Position numbers and translations under genes: made by a program. Shown here in pieces: positions 24,401-37,700 of a DNA stretch of 64,000 nucleotides (the stretch's first letter is position 1; every line of letters starts with the position of its first letter). The stretch is taken from contig OU015524.1 of NCBI GenBank assembly GCA_907165065.1, forward strand, positions 26,396,295-26,460,294, in the 5' to 3' direction. The notes under the pieces were generated by a model, which saw only the letters and a list, made by a program, of their open reading frames with translations, was not told the DNA's origin and did not search any database. The DNA is from Caprimulgus europaeus. Taxonomy: Eukaryota > Chordata > Aves > Caprimulgiformes > Caprimulgidae.

Positions 24401-27400
24401 TGCTACGGAGGTTGTGCCCAAAAAGGTGAGCTCCAGGCCAGGATTTCCTCCAGCTTTCTCACCTCACAAATCAAAGTTCTGTAAAATGACATGGGATGAG
24501 CAAGCAGAGGTGCTTTGAGAGAAGTGGTTTACTACTTCAGTGTTTCGGTCAGTTACTGAACCCTATAGGTCTTATATAATTAATAAAAAAGAAAAGAAAA
24601 GGTTTTGCATACACATAACTTCAGATTTTGTTGGTATAGCTGCATTCCTGTTACCAGAAATAAATTTGCCTACTTCTTCATCTCCTGGCAGGGGGCTGTT
24701 ACCACATGGCACCATTCTATTTTTCTGGCCTTATCTCTTAATTAACTAATCGCTAATAATGCTCTTTAATTTTTTCTTGAATAAGCATTTGTGATTCATC
24801 CCCATTTCATGTTGGTTATGGTAAGAGCAGTGTTTTGTTTTTGGTTTTTTTTTTTTTTTACCAAACAAAGAAGTCAGGTGAAAATAAGTAACTGTTCTGC
24901 TGAGATCTCTCTTTCTTTACACCAGCCTTGAAAATCTTCCCTGACAATCAGCTGGAGGTGCGCAGTGCCTACGAGCCCGATATAGCATTCCTATGCTCTT
25001 CACTAAGCTGCACACATGCATTTGCCTGGTATTATAAAATGTCCAAGCTCATGTAATGCATGGAGGCTAATCTTATAAATTGTATTAAGGCTACTTACGT
25101 ATTAATAGCTTTAAGGAAGCTGTTTGTATTTCTTCCTTTAAAGCACTTTAGTGAGCGTTCTGTGTCCCTTCAAATAAATGTCACTGGTAAAATAGTGCAC
25201 TTTTGTAATTTCTTTTAAAAAATAAATTATATTTCTTGCAAGTTGGCTCTTCAAGGCCTTGGGCTGGCTCTCAGATCTGGGTTCTCGAATTTAAGCTGGT
25301 AATACCTATGGAAGTACCTAAAAAGAAGTGGCCTGGTTTGTATGAATTAAGCTCATATCCTTCTGAAGTTTATTAGTTTGAAAATCAGGACACAGCTCTG
25401 GAGTTGTTGGATTGCTGCAGGCAGCTTTGACTACCTGAGCTTTACTACTTACATTTAAAATAACAACAACGCTTTCTTTTTTATGTCTGTTGCAGGTTAG
25501 ATTTAAATGGGGCAAAAAAAGGGCTTATACACACAGTTTAACTGATCATCAAAGATCCTGAGGATGCCGGTAGTTTCACTTTTTGAGCACTTCTAGAAGC
25601 TAAGGCCTGTGAAGACATCATAGTTCCTGTGTACTACAAGAGGATGCTACTAAAATGGTCCAGCAAATTCTGTTCCTAGTAAGAGGCAAGTGATTTAGGG
25701 GTCTGTTTGCACATCCCAAGCTTAGCTGGGCACATGAGAAGAGGAAGGTTACCTTTCTCTCAGAGCATTCTACAGAGGGGGGAAAAGCTTCCTACCTACA
25801 GGAATATATAAAACAGGGCCAAAAAATGAATTCAGAAGCAAAAAGTCGGAAGTAATGCAAATTAAAGAAATTGTATTAAATAGTATGTATTTAAACATTT
25901 TCTTTAAAGAGGTCTTTACTTGCAATATGGGTTTTAATACCTAAATTTACATTTGCAGGCAGCAGAGATCTTTATCTAGAACAGCATTTGCGATGTCACG
26001 AGAAAGTATATTTGAGACCGGACAAATGATATATTACATGTAGGATTTTACAAAGCAGTCATATTACAATCTTGTAGTAATTATAAGATGTTACAAAGAT
26101 CTTTATTAACCAGAAGGCTTTATTTTAGACAGCATTAGCATGTACACTATTTGTTCTTATTTGTACAAAACCCCGATTCCAGTACTATTGTTCATAAACC
26201 TGTCTCAGATGGTCTCTCTACCTGCCTAATACCGTGAGACCCTTGCTCTGGGAACTGGCTTCTCCAATGTGGCGTTGAAAGAATAATTTGAAAATTTGTT
26301 ATGTTGTTCCAGCAATAGACAGGAGAAAAAAAAATAATTGGAGAGTCCTGTCTAAAGCCATGGCCTAAGCCAAATGTCTAGGGCAGCAATACATCTAGAT
26401 CTCTTTGAAAAATCAGATGTCTAGTCAAGTAACCGGTATAGATCACAGCACACTGAAGGCTCACAAGGAAAAACTGTAATTAATCCTTGTAATGCAGCTC
26501 CTATCCATATGTGACTCCTCCAAAAAGCTCTTCTCTGATATATGTGGCCGTGTGCCATCCACAATCCTGTTCTCTAACGGACCAGCTGAGAGGAGCAGCC
26601 GGTGGTAGTGATTTCTTACTGAGAAGGAAGGAGTTGGCCTGGTTTGTACAGTTCTGCCATGCAGAGTGTCCCTCAGCAAAGCAATAGACGATAGGCTGTG
26701 GTGAATAGCAAGTTGGCTTTTACATTAGTTGCCCTTTTTCTAGTCAGTCTTGAGCACAAAAAAACAGAGCTGAGTTTTTAATTCATTATTGTAACTAGAG
26801 TTTAAAGCTTTGACCAGCTTTGAAAAAGTGAAAGGATGCCACAAATACCTGTCAGAATCAAACCTGGTGTTCAGATGGCCTGAAACAGCCTGGCCACCGA
26901 GTTATAGACTATGGCTTGATGTATGGACCTGTCCCTGCCTGTCCTGCTGGGAACTGGTCTGTCCATCCTAGAAGGAATTTGAACAAAAGCTGGAGGAGCT
27001 GAGTGCTGCTGGGGCAAGTGCACAAGTGATTAAGAATGAAAACTGATGGGCTGTGCAATGATTAGGCAGCTGCAAACGTGGCTTCCTTTGAAGACCGGCC
27101 ATCAGCCAGGTGGAAGGGACCTGCTGAGAAAACTCTCCCAGGTACAACGCACAGAAGTAGAGGTTTTGCACAGCCGGGGTGAAAATGTGGTGCCTGGCTC
27201 ATAGCTGAGGGACTGAGATGTCTGCAGTTGTTTGTGCAGGGGTCTGGGGGTTGCTCTCTTGGGTTTCTTCCCTGTAGCTGAATTTGTCTAACTGCAGATA
27301 ACCTCAAGCTGATGCTCTGTTCCCTTACTCGAGGCCATGCACCACAGCAAGCTCTTTTCATTTTTTATTCCAATTTTGTAGATTTGAACAGGGTCCTCCA

Positions 27401-28272
27401 GTTACGACAGTGGGTTTGGAGAGATGGGGCATATGCAAAATGTGCCTTTACTTTGACTTAAAAGATAGAATGAAGGGTACCCTATCACTGATAAGGAAAA
27501 ATAAAACCTGTTAAAAATTGCTTTTCCCTGGCCTCAAAGTCTGAGGCTTGAAGTAGTTGTGGATTAATGATATCCATTTGCTATGACCCTGGAAAACATT
27601 TAAAGTGTTAGTTCTAAGTAGCCTTTTTTTTTTTTTTTTCTTGTTTTAAAAATAGTTGGGCTTGAATATTCTGGAGCAAGCTATGGGATTACATACTTTT
27701 TAAAATGTCCAGAAGAACTGTAACTATGAGCACATGCTCATAGCATCGATTCCAACCACTACAAGAGGAATCTTCTAAGCTTCTGCTTGTTTAAATACAA
27801 GGTGAAGCGTAACTCTATGATACACTCTTTCAGGATATACTGGCTGAAAAAAAACCCCTGAGAAACAAAACCCAAATCTTACCTTAGTGTTGCTTTCATG
27901 ATACTTGTGCTGTTTCATTAAATTACAATTTTGCTTAGTACATAAATTCTCAGCATAAGTTTGCGTTTTGTTCTATGTACAACTTAAGAATACAGCAGAA
28001 AATACCATTACTTAGCACATAAACAAAAATCACATTACATGAGAGGTTTGTCAAAATGCCTGTATACTAAGTTATATACAATTCTGGAAATCCTTCTTCC
28101 TTTGACTCCTAACCTGTTATTCCCCAGAAAACCAACCTGTTTGTCTTTAAAAGGTGAAGTACATAAAGTATGCTGATAAAAGAACTTGAGCAAAAAATTA
28201 TTAACTTTTCAAATTCCATTTTTCATTTCAAAACAAGATGGAATGGATCACTGTGTGATGCCAGAAATTTTT
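18431..28272. other. Intergenic region between UBR2 and PRPH2
   Basis: About 10 kb with no supported gene. Short frames occur on both strands, the longest a 160-codon minus-strand frame at 19583-20065, with no domain, homology or splice context I can recognise. AATTAA-rich stretches near 24.6-24.8 kb might be conserved noncoding DNA. A run of T at 24845-24860 and one at 27625-27640 are simple repeats. Confidence 0.6.
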
Positions 28273-28557
28273 TTTATTATTTTTTTTTTTAAATTTAACT
28301 AACTGTCCCTGATAAGGGAACATGTGAATATTGCAAGTCCTAGTGGGGTCACTTCCCCCAGAAGTTATGAATATGGTTGTACTCACATTGTGGATAAATG
28401 TGTTATCCCAAGGTGCACTATGTTGTATACTCCCACACACAAAAAAAAGCATGAGTAGAAATGTATATTCTCATGATACATAGCTTTTAAAACATAGATA
28501 TTCACAATTCTCAGTTTTTTTATTCCTCTCTGATAAGAAGTCCACATCATTAGAAGC
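28273..28557 (-). other. PRPH2: Possible PRPH2 3'UTR (short form)
   Basis: Noncoding sequence after the PRPH2 stop. The first minus-strand AATAAA is at 28273-28278, in a T-rich context on the plus strand. Further AATAAA copies at 26102-26107 and 26121-26126 would allow a 2.4-kb 3'UTR. I cannot tell which is used. Confidence 0.35.
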
Positions 28558-28794
28558 TCAACTGACCGTTGCGACAGCTGGCGCCTTCTCACCTTCCTCT
28601 CCTCCGGCCCCTTCACCATCTGCTTCCACCTGATTGAACTTACCCATCTTTTTCAAACTCTCCAGCGCGGACTTCAAAGTGTCCTTCACGCTGTTCTCCA
28701 GGATCCAGCCTTCGCTTTCACATTCAGGGTCTTCAGGATTTGCAATGCTCTCCAGGGAGGTGTGCAGAAGACGCAAGCCCACCATCACGAACGT
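28558..28794 (-). CDS. PRPH2: PRPH2 coding exon 3
   Basis: Acceptor TGCATGGTGCAG, then residues 277-354 ([11 protein letters not shown]...), stop TGA. It carries the end of TM4 and the cytoplasmic tail, which in the family contains an amphipathic membrane-active helix and an outer-segment targeting signal. The tail is a little longer than the mammalian one, as in chicken, and ends APAVATVS. Confidence 0.95.
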   Translation of the reverse strand, partial: TFVMVGLRLLHTSLESIANPEDPECESEGWILENSVKDTLKSALESLKKMGKFNQVEADGEGAGGEEGEKAPAVATVS

Positions 28795-31700
28795 CTGCAC
28801 CATGCAATGGAAAAGACAAGAGAGCGTCAGGCACAACGTTTTGCCTTTGTCCACGTCTTTGCCACCTTCCGCTATCAGCAGCCCAGGCTGGCGGCGCGAA
28901 CAAATTGCCAAAGGCACCAAACAGGTACAGCTTGAGGGGCTGCAGGAGTCCTCCACGCAGCAGGAGATCCTGAGCAGCCTTCCCCTTTGGATGGTCAGGG
29001 GGCAACTGGCAGGAGGAGAAGGCTCCCTCACAAGTAGGAACGGACAGGGTGGAGGTCTGAAATCAGTGTCACAGGACGTGTGACAGTTGATAAGCAACGA
29101 GTGGAGGCATCAACTTAGGAAGGAAGCCTACGTGCTGGCTGCTGCCAAACAGCAGCTTTGTGTGGCCATATGCACAAGAGGGCTTTGCACGAACCCCGTC
29201 ACAGGGTAGGCACCTCCTCAGAGATTTTAATGAAGCCTCAGCTCCTGTGCACTAGGTGTACATAAAGCTGTTTATATGTGCAACAACATGCTCTGCCACC
29301 ATCCACTCAATTTTAGCTGTAAATATTCTTACTTCACATTGACCTTAATATGTTTGCCAAGTATATCAACCTTATCAAGGACATATTAATGAATCAGCAT
29401 CTGTGCAGAACAGAGCAACGTTAGGATTTGAGCCATCAGCTTGTCTACTTCAAATTCTGGTTTTGTTTTTCTATAGGTACATGCAAATAAGGAAACCAAG
29501 GTAGGAGGTGATCTGTATCTCTCACTGGTTCCATCTAAGACAAATTTCTGTTTCTGATAAAATATTTTCCAGTCCCAGCAGCCCTGACTAAGACTCTGCT
29601 ATGTTGGTGTAACTGACACTGAAAATGCCCCACATCTGCGTCCAGAGAGAATGTTTGTAGCCAGTGTCATGCCTTCTGACACCATTCAGAACAATCTGAC
29701 TTCCACTCTTGTGGTGCTCATGAAGAAAAGTGATTGATCTGTGAAGTAGAGAGGGAAAGAAAAGGCAGCACCCAGGAGAACCAACTTGATGAGGTGGTAG
29801 GGCAGGTGATCAGGCCAGGGAAGCAGAAGACTAATTTAGTCTTTTGTGTGCTACCTAAAGCTGTGATTGAGACCATTTATTGTTGTTAAGGACCTCATAG
29901 GATTTGTTCTGTAAGGGAAGTATGATACTTCTGTTATCCTACCCAAATTCCCAAGGAAGTGATTACCTCTGGTCTTCCTAAAACCTAATGGCTAAAGAGC
30001 TCAGCATCCCTGTGTGTTGCTTACCTGGTGGCACAGCAGAGGCCCACAGATAGCTGCCCTAGATCTGCAAGGTGCTGCTGTCTGTCGAGGCTTTTGAACT
30101 AGAGATGGAGGAAGCTTGCCAACTGTTGTGCAGGATTACAGCATTGGGTAGCTGGGCAGATCTGAAGTTGGGATTCAGCCATTTAGTGTGGCCCATTGCA
30201 AAATTCACATCTGGCTTTTGGGCTCATGGGACTGCTCAAGCATGTGCTCCTGTGGACCACTGGTTAGCCTGTCTACCCTGGTGATCCTGCTTGTGTGTGA
30301 CCAGTATCTCCAAACTCTTGGAAGACTAAAGGGTAACCATTGGTTACCCTTGAAATTTTCAAAGGTTAATGTTCCTCTGTCTTGACTCAAAGCCAGGAAG
30401 GAAAAAAGTTGGTCAAACAAAGAAGCTTAATACAGTACTTCCATAGCCAAATTTTCAATCCTGTTCAGCAAAGAAAACTGACTTGCAACACCTTGGTCCT
30501 CAAAAAAGATTCTAATGGCCCTGAATCTGGAAATAGTCTCATGTTTTTTGTGGGGATCTACCCAATACTATGATGACTTAAATTAGTCAAAATACTATTC
30601 TAGTATCTAGGTCCCAAGAAGTGACAAATCACATCACACTAGTCTTAGGATTTAAAGCCTTTGACATCTTCCTTTCAATCTGAGCCCCACTTTTGCTGCT
30701 CTCAGTCATGGGACTAATATCTTTCCTATTAATGGCTGTTGCAAGTAAAGTTAATAGGACTGGATGCAAAAGATGGCCTTCATGTTGGTTTCTACTTGTG
30801 CTACCTCATTGTATTTCAGCACGAGCTTTTTTTTGTGGCTGATGTACTAAAAGTCCCACTGTTTGACAGCAAAATTAGCTGTATCTATAGGCTTCCTGGA
30901 TGGCTCTAAGTCACTAAATATAGTTGTGCTTTAAAAAAGGAAGGTGCTTGTGCAGAAGGGAGCAGCTGACCTGCCCTCAGATGAGATTCTGTGACATTTT
31001 CTCTCAGTTTAAGACTTAATTTTCTTAAAAAAAACTTGCTCAGAAAGATTTTGAGATTTGCTAAAAGCTGTACAAAATATTTGAGCTCTCTGCACTTCCT
31101 CTGACCTGAGCCTGCCTTCTTTGCTGGATGAGATTAGAGTCCAGGAAGCTGAAGACAACTATCTAGCAAATTCATCTGTCTCCTATAGGACAGCATAGAG
31201 CCTTGGACTATCAGTTTTGCTGAAGTGACTTGTGTTGTAAATTATTTATCCAGAACCTTTAATGCAGGCAGCTTTCCAATAGCCCCATCTCTCCATTTGC
31301 AGGTCCTGGCCAGGACACTTATCGCTGCATGCAGTGCACAGATCACATTCTCAGCAAAATTGTGGAATGTGTCTGGGTGTTCCAGCTGGATGTGTCTGCC
31401 GCCTCAAAAATGTATGTTAGCGCATCAGTACGCTTCAGCTTTGTAAAGATACGTTGAGGGACCTAGAGAGGCTGGAGAAATGGACTGACAGGAGCCTCAT
31501 GAATTTCAACGAGAAAAACTCCTGCACCAAGGAAGGAACAGCCCCACGGACCAGTATATGCTGGGGGCTGACCAGCTGAAAGCAGCTTGGCAGTAAAGGG
31601 CCTGGGGGGTCTTGGTGGACACAAAGTTGAACATGAGTCAACAACGTGCCCTTGTGGCAAAGAAGGCTAATGGTATCTTGGGCTGCATTAGACAAAAGTG

Positions 31701-34700
31701 CTGTCAGCAGGTTGCGGGAGGTAATCCGTGCCCTCTACTCAGCACTGGTGAGGCCACAGTTGGAGTGCTGTGTCCAGTTCTGGGCTCCCCAGTACAAGAG
31801 GGCCATGGACATACTGGAGAGAGTCCAACAAAGGGCCACTGAGATGATGAAGGGACTGGAGCACCTCTCCTATGATGAAAGGCTGAGAGAAGGGGGACTG
31901 CTCAGCCTAGAGAAGAGAAGGCTCAGGGTGATCTCATCAATGTGTACAAATACCTGAAGGGAGAGTGTAAAGAGGATGGAGCCAGGCTCTTTCCAGTGGT
32001 GCCTAGTGACAAAACAAGGGGCCATGGGCACAAACATAGGAGCTTTTCTTTGAACATCAGGAAACACTTTTTCATTGTAAGGATGACTGAACACTGGTAC
32101 AGGTTGCCTAGAGAAGTGGTGAAGTCTTCCCTCCTTGGAGATATTCACAAGCTGTCTGGACATGGTCCTGTGCAACTCCATATGGTCCTGCTTGAGCAGG
32201 AGAGGTTGGACTAGATGACCTCCAGAGTCCCTTCCCACCTCAACCTGACCATGGCTCTGAGTTGTAGACTCACAATCCAGCAGAGAAGGCCTGGGCATCA
32301 GGGTCCCAGAACTAGCCCTGTCTTGCTGAATTGATGATTTCCCCTTCCCAATGGACCAACTGTCATGAAAACTGTTGTCATTTTACAGCCACTTTAAAGT
32401 ATCAGGAAGAACAAGGCTGCAGTGTTTCTGCAGGGCTGGGTATGGCCAAGCTGGGCTGGTCCATCCACCTGCACCACAGCATACTCAGCCCCTCCATCTG
32501 TGCCAGCAAATTGAGTCATCCTGGAGGGTCCTGAGGTTCCCCTGCCTGTGGGCTGGTTTTTAAGGTTATCAGAAGTTTGCTCCTAGTGTTGAGTGCACCA
32601 GACAATTTACTCTCCAGCACATGATGTGCAATGCCCCTCCTGCTTGTGTCTCATCACTCTCCTGGGTTCCCACCTCCTGGAGCTCAGTGCTGGGCTCTCC
32701 CTGTGGTACCACATGTGAGATGAATCTCAAGGTGTCAGCCATCACAGTAGCTGTGACCTATCAAGCGCCACATGTTTATACAGGTGAAGGACCTGGAGCA
32801 TCTCAGGAACCAGCTGCTGCCCTCCCTTCCTGTTGAAATGGACCCTTGAACCCCATATTTCCTCTTCACTGGCTGAGGCAGGTCAAGACAACAGCCAGGC
32901 TTGCCCTGCTTGACCTTCTGCGGCAGCGAAGCCCATCTGTTTGCCAGGGTTTAGCCTGAGGCAGCTTATCTAGAACAGGGTGCAATCTTTTTTTGTCCCC
33001 CTCATGACCGGTTGTCACTCCTGGGAAGCCTACCACTTTTGCTAGTAAAAGCAGCATGTGGATAATCATATAGTTCCAGAAAATATGTCATGCTGCATTT
33101 TTTTCAAATAGAAATTGTAATACCTCAGAATAGATTCATTCTTCCTTGCACCAACTTAGAAATGTTAAACCTCAACTGTCTTCCCCGAGGTCCTAACCCC
33201 ATTTGGCACATTACGTTCTTCTACAGCTCAAAGTAACATAACAGCTGTGATTAGTGTTTCCTTCCGTGCTCTGTCCCACTTCCCTCGGCTCAATGCCACC
33301 AACCCAGCTGGAAGAGGGAGCCGGGGAGGGGCTGTGGCCGCAGGCACGGAGCGAACCGTGGCGTTCCTTTGCTTTGCGCTTTGCTGTAGCTTCTCAGCGA
33401 GCCGGTCCCAGGGAAAACGCGAGGCGCAGAGCCAGCGCGCTGACTCCCTGCAGGGTCACACCCTGGTCCCTCCGAAATCTTACCTCGGCCAGGACTCCCA
33501 CTCTGTGTAAAATCGTTTCCTGCCCTGACAGTAATTTAAAGAAAGTGGTTATATTTCAAGGGAGGCTAAATTAATGTCTGCTTCCTGCTTTGCTTCCTCC
33601 CTTCAGAGTTTGCCTTAAAAGTAGAAGGAGTTTGAGACCCAAATCTGGACCCTTTATGGTAGAATATCAGGTAAGTCATAAATATTCAGGAGGGCCAATT
33701 AATACAACCCAGGATTGTGATATTTCTTTAAAGCTTTGCCCTGATAGCCCTCTGATTACCTGAGGAAAATTTCACCTTTTATTTTGAAAAAGATGAAGGA
33801 AAAAAGAGATTGTATTTCCCATTACACCATAAATTGAAAATACTACCTGTGTGTACTTTGAGGAGCTAGAAATAAAATACTGTATTTTTATCACTGCTAT
33901 TAATGTTAACGCATCACTGTCATTAATCTCCTACAAGTCAGCAGAGTTATGTTACAGGTTCCTATTCATGGTGTTTTCACAGAAGGCCTAAGTGTTTCTT
34001 TGCATTTTTCCCGTTTTTTTCATTTCCTTCTGATTTTCATAGACAGCTGAAATTCCCCTCTTTTCAAGAACTCTTCATTTGAGCTTGGGCAGAAACACAA
34101 GCTTCTCTTTCTTTTCTTACCAGAATAACAGTGCTACGAGGCGGTAGTACCTTTCTCAGCCGTGTGGAGTAGCTATTTTTAAAATAACAAACACAACATG
34201 GAGTAACTTTATGACATTTTTTTGCAGTTCACAGATTACTTGGGTAGGTGTTTATTTTCTAAACAGCATCTTCACTCCTGGAAGGGTGTTGCCCAGTGCT
34301 TGTATCAAAATATAATGCAACTTTTTAAAATTTGCTTTTATCTGAATTTCAAAAAAGCTGGCTGAATCATTTAAAATAGGCAATGCTATTTGCAGCAGCA
34401 TTTCAAGGGTTAGAAAGGGTCTGCTGCACCTTGCCTGGCACAGTGAGCTGCACCCTCCCCATCTGCCATCCCATCCTCATGCACCAGCCCTCATGCCACT
34501 GCCAGCCCACACTCCCTGTGTAGTATTGATTAAACACCCCAGCTAGAACATTTGCCATCTCCCAGAGGCAGAAGGACATGTTTTCCTCACATCAAATGAA
34601 GAGTATTTTAGCAGCAAAGCTGCACTTCAGGTTATGGTGCCCATAAACACCTGCACTGGGTGGTATCTGCACCTGTTTGCACACACACGGTGGCTTTGGG

Positions 34701-37700
34701 AAGTAGAATAAAATAAAATTAATCCATTTTCTTCACCTAAACCACTTTTTGTGACTAGAAATGTTGATGGAGGTGACGAAGGACCTTAAACCAAATGCTG
34801 CCCTGAAGCTGCATACTGTGCATGGCTCTAGGTCTTATTTTCATCAGCATATAAACCCCTTAATTGCACTTTCTGTCCCACAAATGACTGCGATCTCTTT
34901 CTGATGTGCTGCTTTGTGTACTTTTCATTGCCCACTAAATGTGACATACATAACATTAATACGTCTGGGCAGCTGAGCCTTTGCACCCTCTTCCCTGCTC
35001 AGCACTCTGCATTTGGCAGAAAATTGGTCCCTTTTTTCCTCTTGCTGTGGGATGCTCAAGGCTCTGGCTCCTTGCTCTGAAGGGGGGATCTATAATCTAA
35101 CACCCATCCCATGCTTCCCAGCTGTATCTCCAGCCTGGGACCTTCCAGGCCTTATGCAGATATTCACTACTAGGTGTTTCCTCAGACAAAGAATGGCAGC
35201 AGACCATTTATTTTAAATAGATCTGATCTTTAACTTGAAAGCCTATACTGAAAAATGCTCTGCCTCTCTGCAGCAGAGCTGGCTCTTCAGCCAAGCAGGG
35301 CTGAGGGGAGAAGGTTACCTCAAAAATCCAGACGAGGAGGACAACGGCACCCATAGTGCTCATCATGCTGCTGTAGTAGTGCAGGAGGGCTTCCCGGCAG
35401 CCACGGAGCCAGAGGTTGAGCTCCTCCGTTTGGTAGTCGTAGCTGTAGTGAGCAGAGTTGTTGGTGATCTGGTATTGGATGCAGGGTCTTGGGGAGCTGG
35501 GGTTGCAGCAGCTGAATGGGACTCCATCCACCAAGTACCTTCCGTCCACGTTGCTTTTGATCCGACTATAGGCAAGGCCAGAGGGAAGCGTGAATACACA
35601 CACACAAACACACACATATAAAGATATATTAGAGCAAACTTGCATGAGAAAGGAAAGCAAAGGCACTGCCAATTTTCCACCCTGCCTCCTGGCCATGCCA
35701 TTTCTCTGCATCCCCTGTTTATATAGTGGTGGTTGTCACAGGTGTTTTTCTTCTCTAACATCCTTTTCTATGTCAAGGCTACACTGAGTCTGTAATTAAC
35801 TCTTCACGATAAAAACGTGCCCTCTTGGGTCACTTCTTCAAAGAAATTATTTTTTAAGAAAAGTAAATGGCAGAGAGAAATTTCAGGAGAAGCAGTCAGT
35901 AAAGGGTAATCACAGCATAGTTAGGGTGGAAGGGACCACTGGAGCTGACCTGAGCTCGGAAAAGGACCCATAACAGCCTTAGAACATACCATATCCAGGT
36001 AGGCCATTGATGCAGCAAACCCAATAGCTTCTCGTTGATGATAACAGCTCTGGGAAGGGGTTATGCATTTATTCTCAGCTTGGGAAGGTAGCCAGTATTT
36101 AAAACGTGAAATGTGCTTCAGCAACAGGATGTTGAAAATTTCTGAAGTCCTTAGAGAAGCTACCCAACTATTGTTCATTTGAGGCTGTGGTTGCTCTCCA
36201 TAAACAGCCATTTAGTCTGGTGTCTTATGAGGTGTTTAGATGAGAGATAGTTAGGAGGCAAATAGTTCCACTGGCACTGCAAAGGAAGACTATAAGAGGA
36301 TTGCAACTCTAACAAATCCTGCTTCACTCAGAAAATGGAGAACCTCGGCAGTCTAGAAAGGTGAAAACAAAAATCTGAGAGTCACTTGTAGCTTTCTATA
36401 TGGATATTTTAAAGTTATGTCACACAGAGAGGTGATTGCAACAGCCTAGAGAAGCAAAATTCTGCTTTACAGTCATGACCTAAATAATCTAAATGCCAAA
36501 TGCAGTTAAGGATTTATTCAGAGCAATTGGATCAGACCTTCACTCTACAAATAATAAAAAAATCACATTGCAGGGAATGGATTCCCACCTTCCCTGGAAT
36601 TAAGGAGAACTTTGCTATTGACTTCAAAGGGGCAAGAATATCCCACCATGAATGTGAACAGAGATTGTGCACCACCACCACATAGTTCAAACCTTGCATT
36701 CACCCACTAACATCCATTTGTGGATTTTTAATGCCCTATTTCCTGCCTCAGTAGTACAAAGAAATTGCCATGAGTCTTGGTCCCAAACAAGACATTGTTT
36801 ATTAAGGACAATATAACCTTGTTCTCCCTCTGTGCTTTGCCCTTCCACTGCTGCTGGATTAAGTTACAGCTCTCAAATCTCCATATAATACTGGCAAGGT
36901 GAACTTCTTATGTTTTCAAGTAGTTATTTATACCCATGGGCGTACCTTCACAATCCAAATGCTCCCTTATTAAATAGTGAATGTATTTGCTATAGCCCCA
37001 CAGTGCAATAGGTTAAGCTGGTAACAGTTTTCACTACAAAGTCCTAGTTCAGAAATGCTAAAACAACCAGACCACCCAACAAGTCAAAAAAATATGCCGA
37101 GAGACACACAAGTGAAATGCCATTTACACAGTCAAGCAGGGATCCCAAGAGATACACAAAGCTTTTCTCAAAATTACTTCAGGCATTTTGAACACAGGCA
37201 GTATATTCAAAGGCAGATTGCTTCCCGTTTACAAGTCCCATTGTGCAACCACAGAGTATGAACATTAACAAATGACGTTCCCAAAGAACTCTGAATAACC
37301 ATCTCTTCCCCTGATGCTTAATTTTTTAAAAGGTTGTGGATATTTATACTCAGTGCTTATTTTTTAATTTCAAAAGTTCATTTGTTCTCATGTTTCTTTT
37401 TCACTTGCGCTTACTGCACCTAACCTGAATTTGAGATTACTGCCTCTTTGGGTGCTGACATCAGAGCCACTAAGGCATTTCTGGTCAACAGTCTGTTCTG
37501 GTTGGTATGGAAGAAACCAGTGCTGTTTTCATGTGAAGTTCAAAAAAAATTAGGCACAAGTATAAGTATTGAACATGTTTTTACACAGGAGAGAACTTAA
37601 AATGCATTTGGCTCCAAGGGACACTGTGTAAAGCCAGGTACATTAACAAGCGCTGACATTCAGTACTGTCACAGCACTGAAGCAATCAGCTGAATGAATA

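Larger units (their letters stand above)
28795..35318 (-). other. PRPH2 intron 2
   Basis: 6.5-kb intron. It contains a CR1 copy (31440-32262), a CpG-rich patch (about 33285-33480), an AT-rich possibly conserved segment (33640-33780), and a stretch next to exon 3 that happens to stay open in the coding frame. No other gene recognised. Confidence 0.8.

Noticed and set aside
28634..29083. 149-codon plus-strand frame opposite PRPH2 exon 3
   Set aside because: Antisense to a conserved exon, with no recognisable domain; best explained by locally higher GC.
31646..31957. 103-codon plus-strand frame treated as a host gene
   Set aside because: It is the C-terminal remnant of the CR1 reverse-transcriptase frame, followed by frameshifts and CR1 3'UTR.
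35208..35711. 167-codon minus-strand frame as a single exon
   Set aside because: Only 35319-35565 is exon (PRPH2 exon 2). The flanks are intron beyond a clear acceptor and donor, and the spliced product matches PRPH2 exactly in phase.
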